Source: Streptomyces caniscabiei (GTDB taxonomy: Bacteria; Actinomycetota; Actinomycetes; Streptomycetales; Streptomycetaceae). Taken from it: a DNA stretch of 64,000 nucleotides. Positions 43,004-50,536 of this stretch are shown here, one piece after another. The stretch covers positions 713,356 to 777,355 of the forward strand of contig NZ_JABXWI010000004.1 of NCBI RefSeq assembly GCF_014930365.1, written 5' to 3'. The translations under genes and the position numbers were made by a program. The notes beneath the pieces are model-generated. The model ran no database searches, was not told where the DNA came from, and saw only the letters and a list, made by a program, of their open reading frames with translations. How positions within the stretch are numbered: the first letter of the stretch is position 1; the number at the start of each line of letters is the position of its first letter.

Positions 43004-43111
43004 ATGTTCATCCATCACGCCTCCCCGACGCCGTCCCTCGCCACCGCCTCGCCGGTGCGGGGGCAGCAGCAGTCGGGCCGACCGTGGGGGCCGACACCGC
43101 CCCGGTCGTGA
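43004..43111 (+). CDS. Possible 35-residue leader ORF translationally coupled to the LysE-family gene
   Basis: ATG 43004 opens a 35-codon frame (MFIHHASPTPSLATASPVRG...) whose TGA overlaps the GTG start of the exporter gene as GTGA. AGGA stands seven bases before its ATG, whereas the exporter GTG has no visible ribosome site of its own. This is the arrangement of a coupling or sensing leader peptide, as known for some exporter genes. It could equally be chance in GC-rich DNA. Confidence 0.4.
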   Translation: MFIHHASPTPSLATASPVRGQQQSGRPWGPTPPRS

Positions 43112-43728
43112 CGGCCGCGCTCGTCGCGGGGCTCCTCGCCGGCTATGGCATCGCCATCCCCGTCGGAGCCGTCGCGACCTACCTCGTCTCCCTCACGGCC
43201 CGTACGTCCCTGCGAACCGGAGCGTGCGCCGCGCTCGGCGTCGCGACGGCCGACGGACTGTACGCCCTGCTCGCCGCCCTCGGCGGTACGGCCCTCGCGA
43301 ACGCCCTGCAACCGCTGCTGACGCCGCTGCGCTGGGCCTCCGCCCTGGTGCTCCTCGTCCTGGCGGCACGCGGCGCGGTCGGCGCCGTGCGCCAGTACCG
43401 CGCCCGGCGTCTGCCCACCCGCGCGCAGCGGGACCCGGTCGGCCCGGCACGCGCCTACGTCGCCCTCCTGGGGATCACCCTGCTGAACCCCACCACGGTG
43501 GTGTACTTCGCCGCGCTCGTGCTCGGCAGCCGCGCCACCGAGGCCGTCAGTCCCCTGGAGCAGGCGGTGTTCGTCCTCGCCGCCTTCCTGGCCTCGGCGA
43601 GCTGGCAACTGCTGCTCGCCGGCGGCGGCGCCCTCCTCGGCCGCGCGCTGACCGGGCACCGTGGACGCCTGGTCACCGGTCTCGTGTCGAGCGCCGTGAT
43701 CGCGGGACTGGCGGTGCTGATGCTCTAG
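43108..43728 (+). CDS. LysE/RhtB-family amino-acid exporter
   Basis: Inner-membrane exporter of 206 residues with about six hydrophobic helices. Family signature at the start: LVAGLLAGYGIAIPVGAVATYLVSL; then LGVATADGLYALLAALG and LLGITLLNPTTVVYFAALVLG, the conserved NP in helix four. Members export basic or neutral amino acids such as lysine, arginine or homoserine. The GTG at 43108 matches the usual family start; longer readings upstream are low-complexity. No ribosome site is visible, which suggests coupling to the leader ORF. Confidence 0.88.
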   Translation: MTAALVAGLLAGYGIAIPVGAVATYLVSLTARTSLRTGACAALGVATADGLYALLAALGGTALANALQPLLTPLRWASALVLLVLAARGAVGAVRQYRARRLPTRAQRDPVGPARAYVALLGITLLNPTTVVYFAALVLGSRATEAVSPLEQAVFVLAAFLASASWQLLLAGGGALLGRALTGHRGRLVTGLVSSAVIAGLAVLML

Positions 43729-43835
43729 GGAATGCGACAAGTGCCGTACGGGGGTGGCCCGGTGAGGATGATTTCGCGAGGGGCCGGTGTTGAGGGCGGG
43801 GAAGAGTCGGTACGCGAGAGCAAGGGACGGTTGCC

Positions 43836-44282
43836 ATGCCTCTTGAGGGCGAGTACGTACCCAGCCCCACCCAGTGGGTGCGTGAGCAGGTCGAGTTGTA
43901 CGAGAGCTCGGGCGGCACCGAGGGGACGACGCTGCTGGACACCGGTCTGCCGGTCATCGTGCTCACGACGCGCGGCGCGAAGAGCGGGAAGATCCGCAAG
44001 ACTCCGCTGATGCGGGTGGAGCACGACGGCCGGTACGCGGTCGTGGCCTCGCAGGGCGGCGCGCCCAAGCACCCGGTCTGGTACCACAACATCAAGTCCG
44101 ACCCGCTGGTGGAGCTGCAGGACGGGCCCGTCCGGCAGGACCTGACCGCGCGTGAGGTCACCGGGGACGAGAAGGCCGAGTGGTGGGACCGGGCCGTCGC
44201 CGCGTATCCGCCGTACGAGGACTACCAGAAGAAGACGGACCGGGACATCCCCGTCTTCGTGCTGGAGCCGGTGGAGGGGTGA
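43836..44282 (+). CDS. Ddn-like F420-dependent nitroreductase-family protein
   Basis: A 148-residue split-barrel protein of the deazaflavin (F420H2)-dependent Ddn/FDOR-A family. Diagnostic strings: LLDTGLPVIVLTTRGAKSGKIRKTPLMRVEHDG (F420 phosphate-binding loop), YAVVASQGGAPKHPVWYHNI and EWWDRAVAAYPPYEDYQKKT, followed by IPVFVLEP. Homologues reduce quinones and activate nitroimidazole drugs; the native substrate here is unknown. AAGGGACGG precedes ATG 43836. Confidence 0.92.
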   Translation: MPLEGEYVPSPTQWVREQVELYESSGGTEGTTLLDTGLPVIVLTTRGAKSGKIRKTPLMRVEHDGRYAVVASQGGAPKHPVWYHNIKSDPLVELQDGPVRQDLTAREVTGDEKAEWWDRAVAAYPPYEDYQKKTDRDIPVFVLEPVEG

Positions 44283-44312
44283 CCAAGGGGCGCGTCGTCG
44301 GGCGCGGGTCCG

Positions 44313-44402
44313 GTGGGGGCTGATCGCGCGGTTCCCCGTGCTTTTCGATGAAGGGCCGAAGGCCCCTTCAGGGGCGCGGGGAACTGCGCGAGAAGCCCCA
44401 CC
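44313..44402. repeat. Composite intergenic inverted repeat, copy B
   Basis: Arms at 44313-44337 (GTGGGGGCTGATCGCGCGG...) and 44378-44402 (...GCGAGAAGCCCCAC) with an inner GAAGGGCC/GGCCCCTTC hairpin. Same family as the element at 9900-10021. It lies between convergent genes (Ddn-like and CDF) and probably ends both transcripts. Confidence 0.7.
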
Positions 44403-44427
44403 AGCCCGCACCCGACGACGCGCCGCC

Positions 44428-44466
44428 GGCACCCGGCACCCGGCACCCGGCACCCGGCACCCGGCA
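44428..44466. repeat. 7-bp tandem repeat (GGCACCC, five and a half units)
   Basis: Five perfect GGCACCC units from 44428 to 44462, then GGCA, followed by AGAAAAAAAC. Sits directly beside the composite repeat. Confidence 0.85.
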
Positions 44467-44521
44467 AGAAAAAAACTTCGCCGCGTCGCGCATGTTCCCC
44501 GAAGGGCCGGGCACGCGAGTC

Positions 44522-45598
44522 TCAGGCCCCGCCGCGTTCCCCCGTCGCGGCGGGGCTTTCCGCTGCCCGCTCCCCCGGCCCCGTCTTCTCCGTCACGTCG
44601 AGGAAGATCTGGTCGGCCTCGGGGACGAGGCGGGCGATGGAGCGCTTGATGCGGACGGCGACCAGCTCGACCTCCTCGCTGTCGAGGCCGGGCACCAGGT
44701 CCACCCGGGCGGCCACCAGGATCGAGTCCAGGCCGAGTTGCATGGTGAGCAGGGCCTCGACGGTGTCGATCTCGGGCTGCGCCTCCAGCAGGGACCGGAT
44801 CTTCCGGCTCGGTTCGGCGTCGGCGGCCACGCCGATGAGCTGTTCGCGGGCGTCCCGGCCCAGCCAGTAGGCGACGTACACCAGCAGGGCCCCGATCGCG
44901 AAGGAGGCGGACGCCTCCCAGATCACCTGGCCGGTCACCATGTGCAGGGCCATCCCGGCGATCGCGAGGGTCACCCCGAGGACCGCCGTGCCGTCCTCCG
45001 CGACGACCGTGCGCAGCGCCGGGTCCCGCAGTCCGCCGACGCCGCCCTGCCGCCGCACCTGGTGCAGGGCGCGCAGCAGTGAGGCCCCCTCGGAGAGGAG
45101 TGCCACACCGAGGACGGCGATACCGGCGACATAGCCGCCGTATGACTCCGCGCTCCCGGCGGTCAGGGCGTGGAAGGCCTGGTAGAAGGAGAAGCAGCCG
45201 CCCATCACGAAGATGCCGACGGCGGCCAGCAGGGACCAGAAGAAGCGCTCCTTGCCGTAGCCGAAGGGGTGCCGGGCGTCGGCGGGGCGGCGGCTGCGGC
45301 GCAGCGCGGCGAGGAGGAAGACCTCGTTCAGGCTGTCGGCGACCGAGTGGGCGGCCTCCGAGAGGAGGGCGGGCGAGCCGGCGAGGAGCCCGCCGACGGT
45401 CTTGGCGACGGCGATCAGGAGGTTGGCGCCGAGGGCGACGAGGACCGTGATCCTGGTCCTGCGGTCGGCCTGTGCCCCGCCCTGTTCCGCGCTCCCGCCT
45501 CGTTCCCCGCTCCCGCCTTGTTCCCGGGTTCCCGGTCCTTCGAGGACCGCCCCGCCCCGCTCGTCCGCCGTCTCGGTGTCTGGTGATGTCCGGGTCAC
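44522..45598 (-). CDS. Cation diffusion facilitator (CDF) family metal transporter
   Basis: Inner-membrane divalent-metal/proton antiporter of 358 residues. After a Gly/Glu-rich 45-residue leader there are six predicted helices; helix two has SEAAHSVADSLNEVFLL, giving the His and Asp of the transport site, while helix five has the altered VVAEDGTAVLGVTL, lacking the HxxxD of zinc exporters. That pattern resembles the Mn/Fe or SLC30A9-like branch. A cytoplasmic C-terminal domain begins near PSRKIRSLLEAQPEIDTV. GTG start at 45598. Metal specificity is not settled by the sequence. Confidence 0.9.
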   Translation of the reverse strand: MTRTSPDTETADERGGAVLEGPGTREQGGSGERGGSAEQGGAQADRRTRITVLVALGANLLIAVAKTVGGLLAGSPALLSEAAHSVADSLNEVFLLAALRRSRRPADARHPFGYGKERFFWSLLAAVGIFVMGGCFSFYQAFHALTAGSAESYGGYVAGIAVLGVALLSEGASLLRALHQVRRQGGVGGLRDPALRTVVAEDGTAVLGVTLAIAGMALHMVTGQVIWEASASFAIGALLVYVAYWLGRDAREQLIGVAADAEPSRKIRSLLEAQPEIDTVEALLTMQLGLDSILVAARVDLVPGLDSEEVELVAVRIKRSIARLVPEADQIFLDVTEKTGPGERAAESPAATGERGGA

Positions 45599-45708
45599 GT
45601 TCGCCGCTTGCCCCGACCGTTCGCGCTCACACCGTGGGGGTCGCGGAAATCGGGGAACCCTCCTCAGGGCAGGGCAGACGTAACCGGACCGGCCGGGAGG
45701 ACGGACGC

Positions 45709-46725
45709 ATGAGTGTCGGTGAGGGCAACGAGGCCTACGGGCGGAAGGCGTTCAAACGGTCCAGGAGCCACTTCACGGACCGGATCACCGCCGACGGCCG
45801 CGACGGCTGGCCGGTGGAGGCGGGCCGCTACCGGCTGGTGGTCAGCCGGGCCTGCCCCTGGGCGAGCCGGGCGGTGATCTCGCGCCGGCTGCTGGGTCTG
45901 GAGGACGCTCTGTCGATGGCGATCGCCGACCCGATCCAGGACGACCGGAGCTGGCGGTTCACGCTCGACCCGGACGGCCGCGACCCGGTGCTCGGCATCC
46001 GCTTCCTGAAGGAGGCGTACGACGCGCGGGAGAGCGACTACCCGGGCGGCGTCAGCGTCCCGGCGATCGTGGACGTGCCGAGCGGTGAGCTGGTCACCAA
46101 CGACTACCAGCGGCTCACCCTCGATCTCGCCACCGAGTGGAGCGGCCTGTACCGCGAGGGCGCACCCGATCTGTATCCGCAGGGCCTGCGCGACGAGATC
46201 GACACGGTGATGGCCGAGGTCTACGAGGACGTCAACAACGGCGTGTACCGGGCGGGCTTCGCCACCGGGCAGGAGGAGTACGAGAAGGCGTGCGCCGGGG
46301 TGTTCCGGCGGCTGGAGGCGCTGTCGGAGCGGCTGGCGCGGCGGCGCTACCTCGTCGGAGAGACGATCACGGAGGCGGACATCCGGCTCTTCACCACACT
46401 GGTGCGTTTCGACGCCGTCTACCACGGTCACTTCAAGTGCAACCGCTGGAAGCTGGCGGAGGACCCGGTGCTGTGGGCGTACGCCCGTGATCTCTTCCAG
46501 ACCCCCGGATTCGGCGACACCGTCGACTTCGACCACATCAAGCGGCACTACTACCAGGTGCACACGGGCATCAACCCGACCGCCGTGGTGCCGCTCGGGC
46601 CCGATCTGGCGGGCTGGCTCGCCCCGCACGGGCGGGCGGATCTGGGCGGCCGTCCGTTCGGGGACGGTACGCCGCCGGGGCCGGTGCCGGCCGCCGAGGT
46701 CGTGGCCCCGCAGGGCCGTCCGTGA
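45709..46725 (+). CDS. Xi-class glutathione-S-transferase / quinone-thiol reductase-like protein
   Basis: A 338-residue enzyme of the glutathionyl-hydroquinone reductase (YqjG/ECM4) family. The N-terminal thioredoxin-like part has the catalytic Cys49 in VVSRACPWASRAVISRRL. It continues DPVLGIRFLKEAYDARESDYPGGVSVPAIVD and the helical C-terminal half, with LVGETITEADIRLFTTLVRFDAVYHGHFKCN and HYYQVHTGINPTAVVP. The family reduces glutathionyl-quinones; actinomycetes lack glutathione and use mycothiol, so the likely cosubstrate differs. GGGAGG precedes ATG 45709. A DUF4235 gene follows closely. Confidence 0.92.
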   Translation: MSVGEGNEAYGRKAFKRSRSHFTDRITADGRDGWPVEAGRYRLVVSRACPWASRAVISRRLLGLEDALSMAIADPIQDDRSWRFTLDPDGRDPVLGIRFLKEAYDARESDYPGGVSVPAIVDVPSGELVTNDYQRLTLDLATEWSGLYREGAPDLYPQGLRDEIDTVMAEVYEDVNNGVYRAGFATGQEEYEKACAGVFRRLEALSERLARRRYLVGETITEADIRLFTTLVRFDAVYHGHFKCNRWKLAEDPVLWAYARDLFQTPGFGDTVDFDHIKRHYYQVHTGINPTAVVPLGPDLAGWLAPHGRADLGGRPFGDGTPPGPVPAAEVVAPQGRP

Positions 46726-46760
46726 CCGGACGGCCGACGCAAGCGAAGGAGGAGGACGAG

Positions 46761-47057
46761 ATGTCCAAGAAGAAGAAGCTGCCCGTCGCCTACAAGCCGG
46801 TCGGCTTCGCGCTGGGCTGGGTGAGCGGCGCGGTGGCCTCGGCCGCGTTCCGCAAGACCTGGAAGCTGATCCGGCACGAGGACGACGCGCCCGACGCGCT
46901 GGACCGGGACCGCGGCTGGGGCGAGATCCTGCTGGCGGCGGCCGTGCAGGGCGCGATCTTCGCGGTCGTGCGCAGCGCGGTGGACCGCACGGGCGCCAAG
47001 GCCATCGAGCGGTCCACCGGGGTGTGGCCGGCCCCCGAAAAGGGAGGCCGGGACTGA
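46761..47057 (+). CDS. DUF4235 membrane-associated protein
   Basis: A 98-residue protein matching the DUF4235 pattern: VGFALGWVSGAVASAAFRKTWKLI near the N-terminus and a second hydrophobic segment GWGEILLAAAVQGAIFAVVRSAVDRTGAKAIERSTG. Two short membrane-like helices with a basic MSKKKKLP start. AAGGAGGAGG lies before ATG 46761, so I prefer it to the GTG at 46722 that overlaps the upstream stop. Function unknown; such proteins are widespread in actinobacteria. 35 bases after the GST gene. Confidence 0.85.
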   Translation: MSKKKKLPVAYKPVGFALGWVSGAVASAAFRKTWKLIRHEDDAPDALDRDRGWGEILLAAAVQGAIFAVVRSAVDRTGAKAIERSTGVWPAPEKGGRD

Positions 47058-47134
47058 CGAGCGGGGCCGGGTCGGACGCCCACCCGGCGCCGACCCGGCC
47101 CCAGGCCTCCTCTGGGTGCAGTCAGCCCTGCTTG

Positions 47135-47527
47135 TCAGCCCTGCTTGGGTGCCGTCGGGGTTTCGCGGCGCAGGGTGAAGGAGTGGCCCGCCGGGTCGGA
47201 ATAGCCGCGCTCCTCGAAGGGGCCACTGGCCTCCTTGGTGTCGACGGGCCGTCCGCCCAGGGAGACGATCAGCCGCTCGGCCTCGTCGAGGTCCTCGACG
47301 TAGAAGTCCAGATGGGCCTGGAGGGAGTTCTCGGGACGGGGCCAGCTGGGCGGGACGGCGTTGACGTCCCGGCGGAACGCCATCCGGGCACCGCAGGCGC
47401 CCTCGATCTCGACGCGGTTGGCGGTCGCGTCCGTCTCCTCCGCGTCGAGCAGCTCCTTGTAGAACACCGCGAGCTTCTCCGGCTCGGCGCAGTCCAGCAC
47501 CACGAGGCCCGCCTGTACCAGTGCCAT
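47135..47527 (-). CDS. VOC (glyoxalase/bleomycin-resistance) family protein
   Basis: A 130-residue vicinal-oxygen-chelate fold protein: first module MALVQAGLVVLDCAEPEKLAVFYKELLD, second AHLDFYVEDLDEAERLIVSLGG and YSDPAGHSFTLRRE. No specific substrate is indicated. GGAGGAG precedes ATG 47527. The stop codon lies inside an exact 13-bp tandem duplication (47121-47146). Confidence 0.88.
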   Translation of the reverse strand: MALVQAGLVVLDCAEPEKLAVFYKELLDAEETDATANRVEIEGACGARMAFRRDVNAVPPSWPRPENSLQAHLDFYVEDLDEAERLIVSLGGRPVDTKEASGPFEERGYSDPAGHSFTLRRETPTAPKQG

Positions 47528-47600
47528 GTCTCCTCCGTACGGGATCCCGGGCGCGGGGGACGGTCCGCCGCCGCCCATACGCTCCCCGGGTACCCGCGGA

Positions 47601-48077
47601 CTACAGGTTCAGCCGCAGCGTGAGCGCCTGGGCACGGAACGCCTCCCGCTCGTAGAACCGGATCCCGTCCGCGTTGCCCGCCGAGGCGGTCACCTCCGCG
47701 TGCGCCGCGCCCCGCTCCCGGGCCCACGCCAGGAAGGTGTCGACCAGCCGGGCCCCGACCCGGGCCCGCCGGTGTTCGGGCCGTACGTACAGCGCCATGA
47801 GGGTCGCCGAGCCGACGGGCCGCATGGACGTGGGGCCGGCCATCGAGGCCGACAGATGGCCCACCACCTCGCCGTCGTGCACCGCGGCCAGCAGCAGCCT
47901 GCCGGGGTCCCGGAGGGCGGCGGCGAAGGCCTCGGCGCCGTGCAGGCGCGGCCAGTCCACGTTCAGGCTGGGGTCCCGCTCCCCGCCGTCCTCGGCGAAC
48001 AGCAGGGAGCTGGAGACGACGATCCCCGGTACGTCCTCGGCGCGGGCGCGCCGCACGATCACCTCTTGCTCACTCAT
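47601..48077 (-). CDS. GNAT-family N-acetyltransferase
   Basis: A 158-residue acetyltransferase with the acetyl-CoA loop in LMALYVRPEHRRARVGARLVDTFLAWARERG and the later EVTASAGNADGIRFYEREAF. The motif ends in IRFYEREAFR, as in many small-molecule GNAT enzymes. Start: ATG 48077 gives MSEQEVIVRRARAEDV, a normal family start; ATG 48107 would add ten residues. Divergent from the DUF1304 gene; substrate unknown. Confidence 0.87.
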   Translation of the reverse strand: MSEQEVIVRRARAEDVPGIVVSSSLLFAEDGGERDPSLNVDWPRLHGAEAFAAALRDPGRLLLAAVHDGEVVGHLSASMAGPTSMRPVGSATLMALYVRPEHRRARVGARLVDTFLAWARERGAAHAEVTASAGNADGIRFYEREAFRAQALTLRLNL

Positions 48078-48163
48078 GGACCGGAACCTAGCGGTCGGCT
48101 CTGACATCCCGTCGGCTCAGACAACCCGTCCCCGCCGGACCAGCGGTCCCGGACTGGACTTCC

Positions 48164-48177
48164 TGGACAGACGTCCA
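48164..48177. promoter_or_regulatory. TetR-type operator 1 (DUF1304-tetR promoter)
   Basis: TGGAC-agac-GTCCA inverted repeat. Its centre is 21 bases (two helix turns) from that of operator 2, and a TATAGT -10-like hexamer (48180-48185) lies between them, so both sites overlap the promoter. Confidence 0.6.
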
Positions 48178-48184
48178 GCTATAG

Positions 48185-48198
48185 TGGACACCTGTCCA
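48185..48198. promoter_or_regulatory. TetR-type operator 2 (DUF1304-tetR promoter)
   Basis: TGGACA-cc-TGTCCA, a perfect 6-bp inverted repeat 40 bases upstream of the DUF1304 start. Likely bound, with operator 1, by the TetR protein encoded in the same operon. Confidence 0.65.
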
Positions 48199-48237
48199 AG
48201 AAGTTGAGCATCGAGTGAACGACGGAGTCTGTTGACC

Positions 48238-48600
48238 ATGGAGATCCTGGCGAACGTGCTGGTCGCGCTGGTGGCCCTGCTGCACGCGTACATCCTGGTG
48301 ATGGAGATGTTCCTGTGGCAGAAGAAGCCGGGGATGTCCTTCCACGGCCTGGACGCCGAGATGGCGCGGCGGACGGCCTCGCTCGCCGCCAACCAGGGCC
48401 TCTACAACGGCTTCCTCGCCGCCGGCCTGGTCTGGGGCCTGATCGCCGACGACCCGACCGGCTACCGCGCGCAGATCTTCTTCCTGTCCTGTGTGATCGT
48501 CGCGGGCGTGTACGGCGCCGCCACCGCCAACCGCCGCATCCTGGTCGCCCAGGCCCTGCCCGGCGCGCTCGCCCTGGCCGCCGTCCTCGTCGCCGGATGA
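48238..48600 (+). CDS. DUF1304 small membrane protein
   Basis: A 120-residue protein of four hydrophobic helices, with the DUF1304 signature HAYILVMEMFLWQ near the first helix, then RTASLAANQGLYNGFLAAGL and ANRRILVAQALPGALALAAV. Members are integral membrane proteins of unknown function, often next to regulators. Starts at ATG 48238; its stop overlaps the TetR gene start as ATGA, so the two are co-translated. Confidence 0.88.
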   Translation: MEILANVLVALVALLHAYILVMEMFLWQKKPGMSFHGLDAEMARRTASLAANQGLYNGFLAAGLVWGLIADDPTGYRAQIFFLSCVIVAGVYGAATANRRILVAQALPGALALAAVLVAG

Positions 48601-49187
48601 CCCCCGGGGAGCCCCGGCCCGCACCGGAACCCCGGGCCGCGGAGGACCCCCGGGCCTCCCGCACCCGGGCCAGGCTGCGGGAGGCCCTCCTCGACGAGTG
48701 CGCCCGGCACCCCCTGCACGAGGTCAGCGTGGCCGCGCTGGTCCGCCGGGCGGGGGTCGGCCGGGCCACGTTCTACGTGCACTACCCGGATCTGGAGGCG
48801 CTGGCCGTCGACGCCTGCGCCGATGTCGTACGGGAGGCCGTGGAGGCGCTGCACGCCTGGCGGGGGCGCCCCGACCCGGTGCGGGCACCGGCCGCCCTGC
48901 CGGAGTTCTTCGCCGGTCTCGCGCCGCACGCCGCCCTGTACCGCGCGCTGCTGACACCCGGTGGCGGCGGGCCGCTCGGCCGGGTCCTGCACCGGGACCT
49001 GCGCGCCTACAGCCTGCGCGAACGCGAGCTCGCTGGGGCCGCGGACGCCCCGCTGGTGGCCTCCGCCGTGGCGGCCACCTTCGCGGGCGTCCTCGCCGAC
49101 TGGCTGCACGGCCTCCTGGACGGCACCCCGCGGGAGATCGCCGACCAGGCGTGGCAGCTGCTGGTCGCCCTGCACCGCAGCCGCTGA
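48597..49187 (+). CDS. TetR-family transcriptional regulator
   Basis: A 196-residue repressor. The N-terminal helix-turn-helix is clear: ASRTRARLREALLDECARHPLHEVSVAALVRRAGVGRATFYVHYPDLEAL (about 25-75). The C-terminal ligand/dimerisation region has PEFFAGLAPHAALYRALL and ADAPLVASAVAATFAGVLADWL, as in TetR_C_33-type members. Second gene of an operon with DUF1304 and probably its autoregulator through the twin operators at 48164-48198. A 17-bp terminator follows. Confidence 0.92.
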   Translation: MTPGEPRPAPEPRAAEDPRASRTRARLREALLDECARHPLHEVSVAALVRRAGVGRATFYVHYPDLEALAVDACADVVREAVEALHAWRGRPDPVRAPAALPEFFAGLAPHAALYRALLTPGGGGPLGRVLHRDLRAYSLRERELAGAADAPLVASAVAATFAGVLADWLHGLLDGTPREIADQAWQLLVALHRSR

Positions 49188-49190
49188 ACA

Positions 49191-49229
49191 GCCCTGTGGG
49201 TGACCTGGTGCACAGGTCACCCACAGGGC
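49191..49229 (+). terminator. Terminator hairpin after the DUF1304-tetR operon
   Basis: Perfect 17-bp stem GCCCTGTGGGTGACCTG / CAGGTCACCCACAGGGC around a 5-base loop, directly after the TetR stop codon. Confidence 0.75.
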
Positions 49230-49350
49230 CGGGGACACGTGGGGAGTGACGTGCCCCGGCGGGAGATGGCTCTTTCGGGTGCCGGGAGCGGCCGGACGGC
49301 TGCCGGGAGCGGTTCGGACGGCTCCCGGGCGTCGGGGTGGCCGGCCGGAC

Positions 49351-50466
49351 TCAGAAGGTGAGCACCGGCTTGATGCTCCTGCCGTCGCTCATGTCCGCGA
49401 CCGCCTGGCCGATGTCCTCGAACTTGTAACGGCTGATCAGCCGGTCGAGCGGGAGCTTGCCGTCCTTGACCAGCTGGACGAGGACCGGGATGGCGGTCTG
49501 GATCTCGTTGTCGCCGAGGGTGAGGCCGACGACGCGCTTGCCGCCGAGCATGCCGTTGACGTCGAGGGAGACCTCCGTGCCGAACGGCGGGGCGCCGACG
49601 ATGACGAGGGTGCCGCGCAGGGCGAGGGCGTCGACGCCCTTGCGGAGCACGACGACGCTGCCGGTGGTCTCGACGACGCCGTCGGCACCCCGGCCGCCGG
49701 TGATCTCCATGATCGCCTCGGCGATGTCGGCGACCTCGCCCGCGTTCACCGTGTGGGTGGCGCCCAGTTCCTTGGCCAGCTCCAGGCGCTCGCCGATCTT
49801 GTCCACCGCGACGACCGTGGTCGCCGGGGTCAGGTTGGCCGCCATCACGGCGGACAGGCCCACCGCTCCGGCGCCGAGGACGACGACGGTACTGCCCGCG
49901 CGGGGCTCCAGCACGTTCCAGACGGCGCCGACGCCGGTCTGGACGCCGCAGCCGAGCGGGGCGATGGAGTCCAGCGGTACGCCCGGGTCGACCTTGACGA
50001 GGCCGCGCTCGTCGACCAGGGCGCGCTCGGCGAAGGAGGACTGGCCGAAGAAGTGTCCGCCCAGCTCCTGGCCGTCGCGGCTGATGGTGCTGGTGCCGTC
50101 GGCGCGCCGGCCGGCGAGCAGGTTCAGCGGCAGCCAGGTGGCGCAGTACGCCGGGTGGCCGTCACGGCAGTTCTGGCAGCCGCCGCAGGAGGTGAAGGAC
50201 AGCACGACGTGGTCGCCCGGCGCGACGGTGGTGACGCCGGGGCCCACGGCCTCGACGACACCGGCGCCCTCGTGGCCCAGTACGCCGGGCAGGGGGAACG
50301 GCAGCCCGCCGCTCGCGACCCCGAGATCGGTGTGGCACAGCCCGGCGGCGACCATCCGGACCAGGACCTCGCCCTGCGCCGGCTGGTCGAGGACGACCTC
50401 GGAGAGGGTGAAGGGCGCGCCCCCGGACTCGACCACGGCGGCACGTGTGGTGGTGGACATGCTCAT
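49351..50466 (-). CDS. Zinc-dependent alcohol dehydrogenase (aryl-alcohol type)
   Basis: Medium-chain dehydrogenase of 371 residues. Catalytic zinc ligands Cys44 (AGLCHTDLG) and His65 (LGHEGAG) with a third Cys in APLGCGVQTG; structural zinc Cys94, 97, 100 and 108 (SCGGCQNCRDGHPAYC). The NAD site is VVVLGAGAVGLSAVMAAN. Features resemble benzyl-alcohol/class-III-like dehydrogenases. AAGGAG precedes tandem ATGs at 50466 and 50460. It lies downstream of the aldehyde dehydrogenase gene on the same strand, so alcohol to aldehyde to acid is the likely sequence, under the MarR protein at 52111. Confidence 0.93.
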   Translation of the reverse strand: MSMSTTTRAAVVESGGAPFTLSEVVLDQPAQGEVLVRMVAAGLCHTDLGVASGGLPFPLPGVLGHEGAGVVEAVGPGVTTVAPGDHVVLSFTSCGGCQNCRDGHPAYCATWLPLNLLAGRRADGTSTISRDGQELGGHFFGQSSFAERALVDERGLVKVDPGVPLDSIAPLGCGVQTGVGAVWNVLEPRAGSTVVVLGAGAVGLSAVMAANLTPATTVVAVDKIGERLELAKELGATHTVNAGEVADIAEAIMEITGGRGADGVVETTGSVVVLRKGVDALALRGTLVIVGAPPFGTEVSLDVNGMLGGKRVVGLTLGDNEIQTAIPVLVQLVKDGKLPLDRLISRYKFEDIGQAVADMSDGRSIKPVLTF

Positions 50467-50536
50467 GAACTCCTTGTTCTGGCGGTGAGCCGCCGGACCG
50501 GTTCCGTGGCTCACCGGGTGTTCCCGGGGAAGGTGC

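Noticed and set aside
43836..49350. Possible genomic island or mobile element around the tandem repeats
   Set aside because: No integrase, transposase, tRNA, direct-repeat boundary or GC shift; genes are ordinary streptomycete core-like families.
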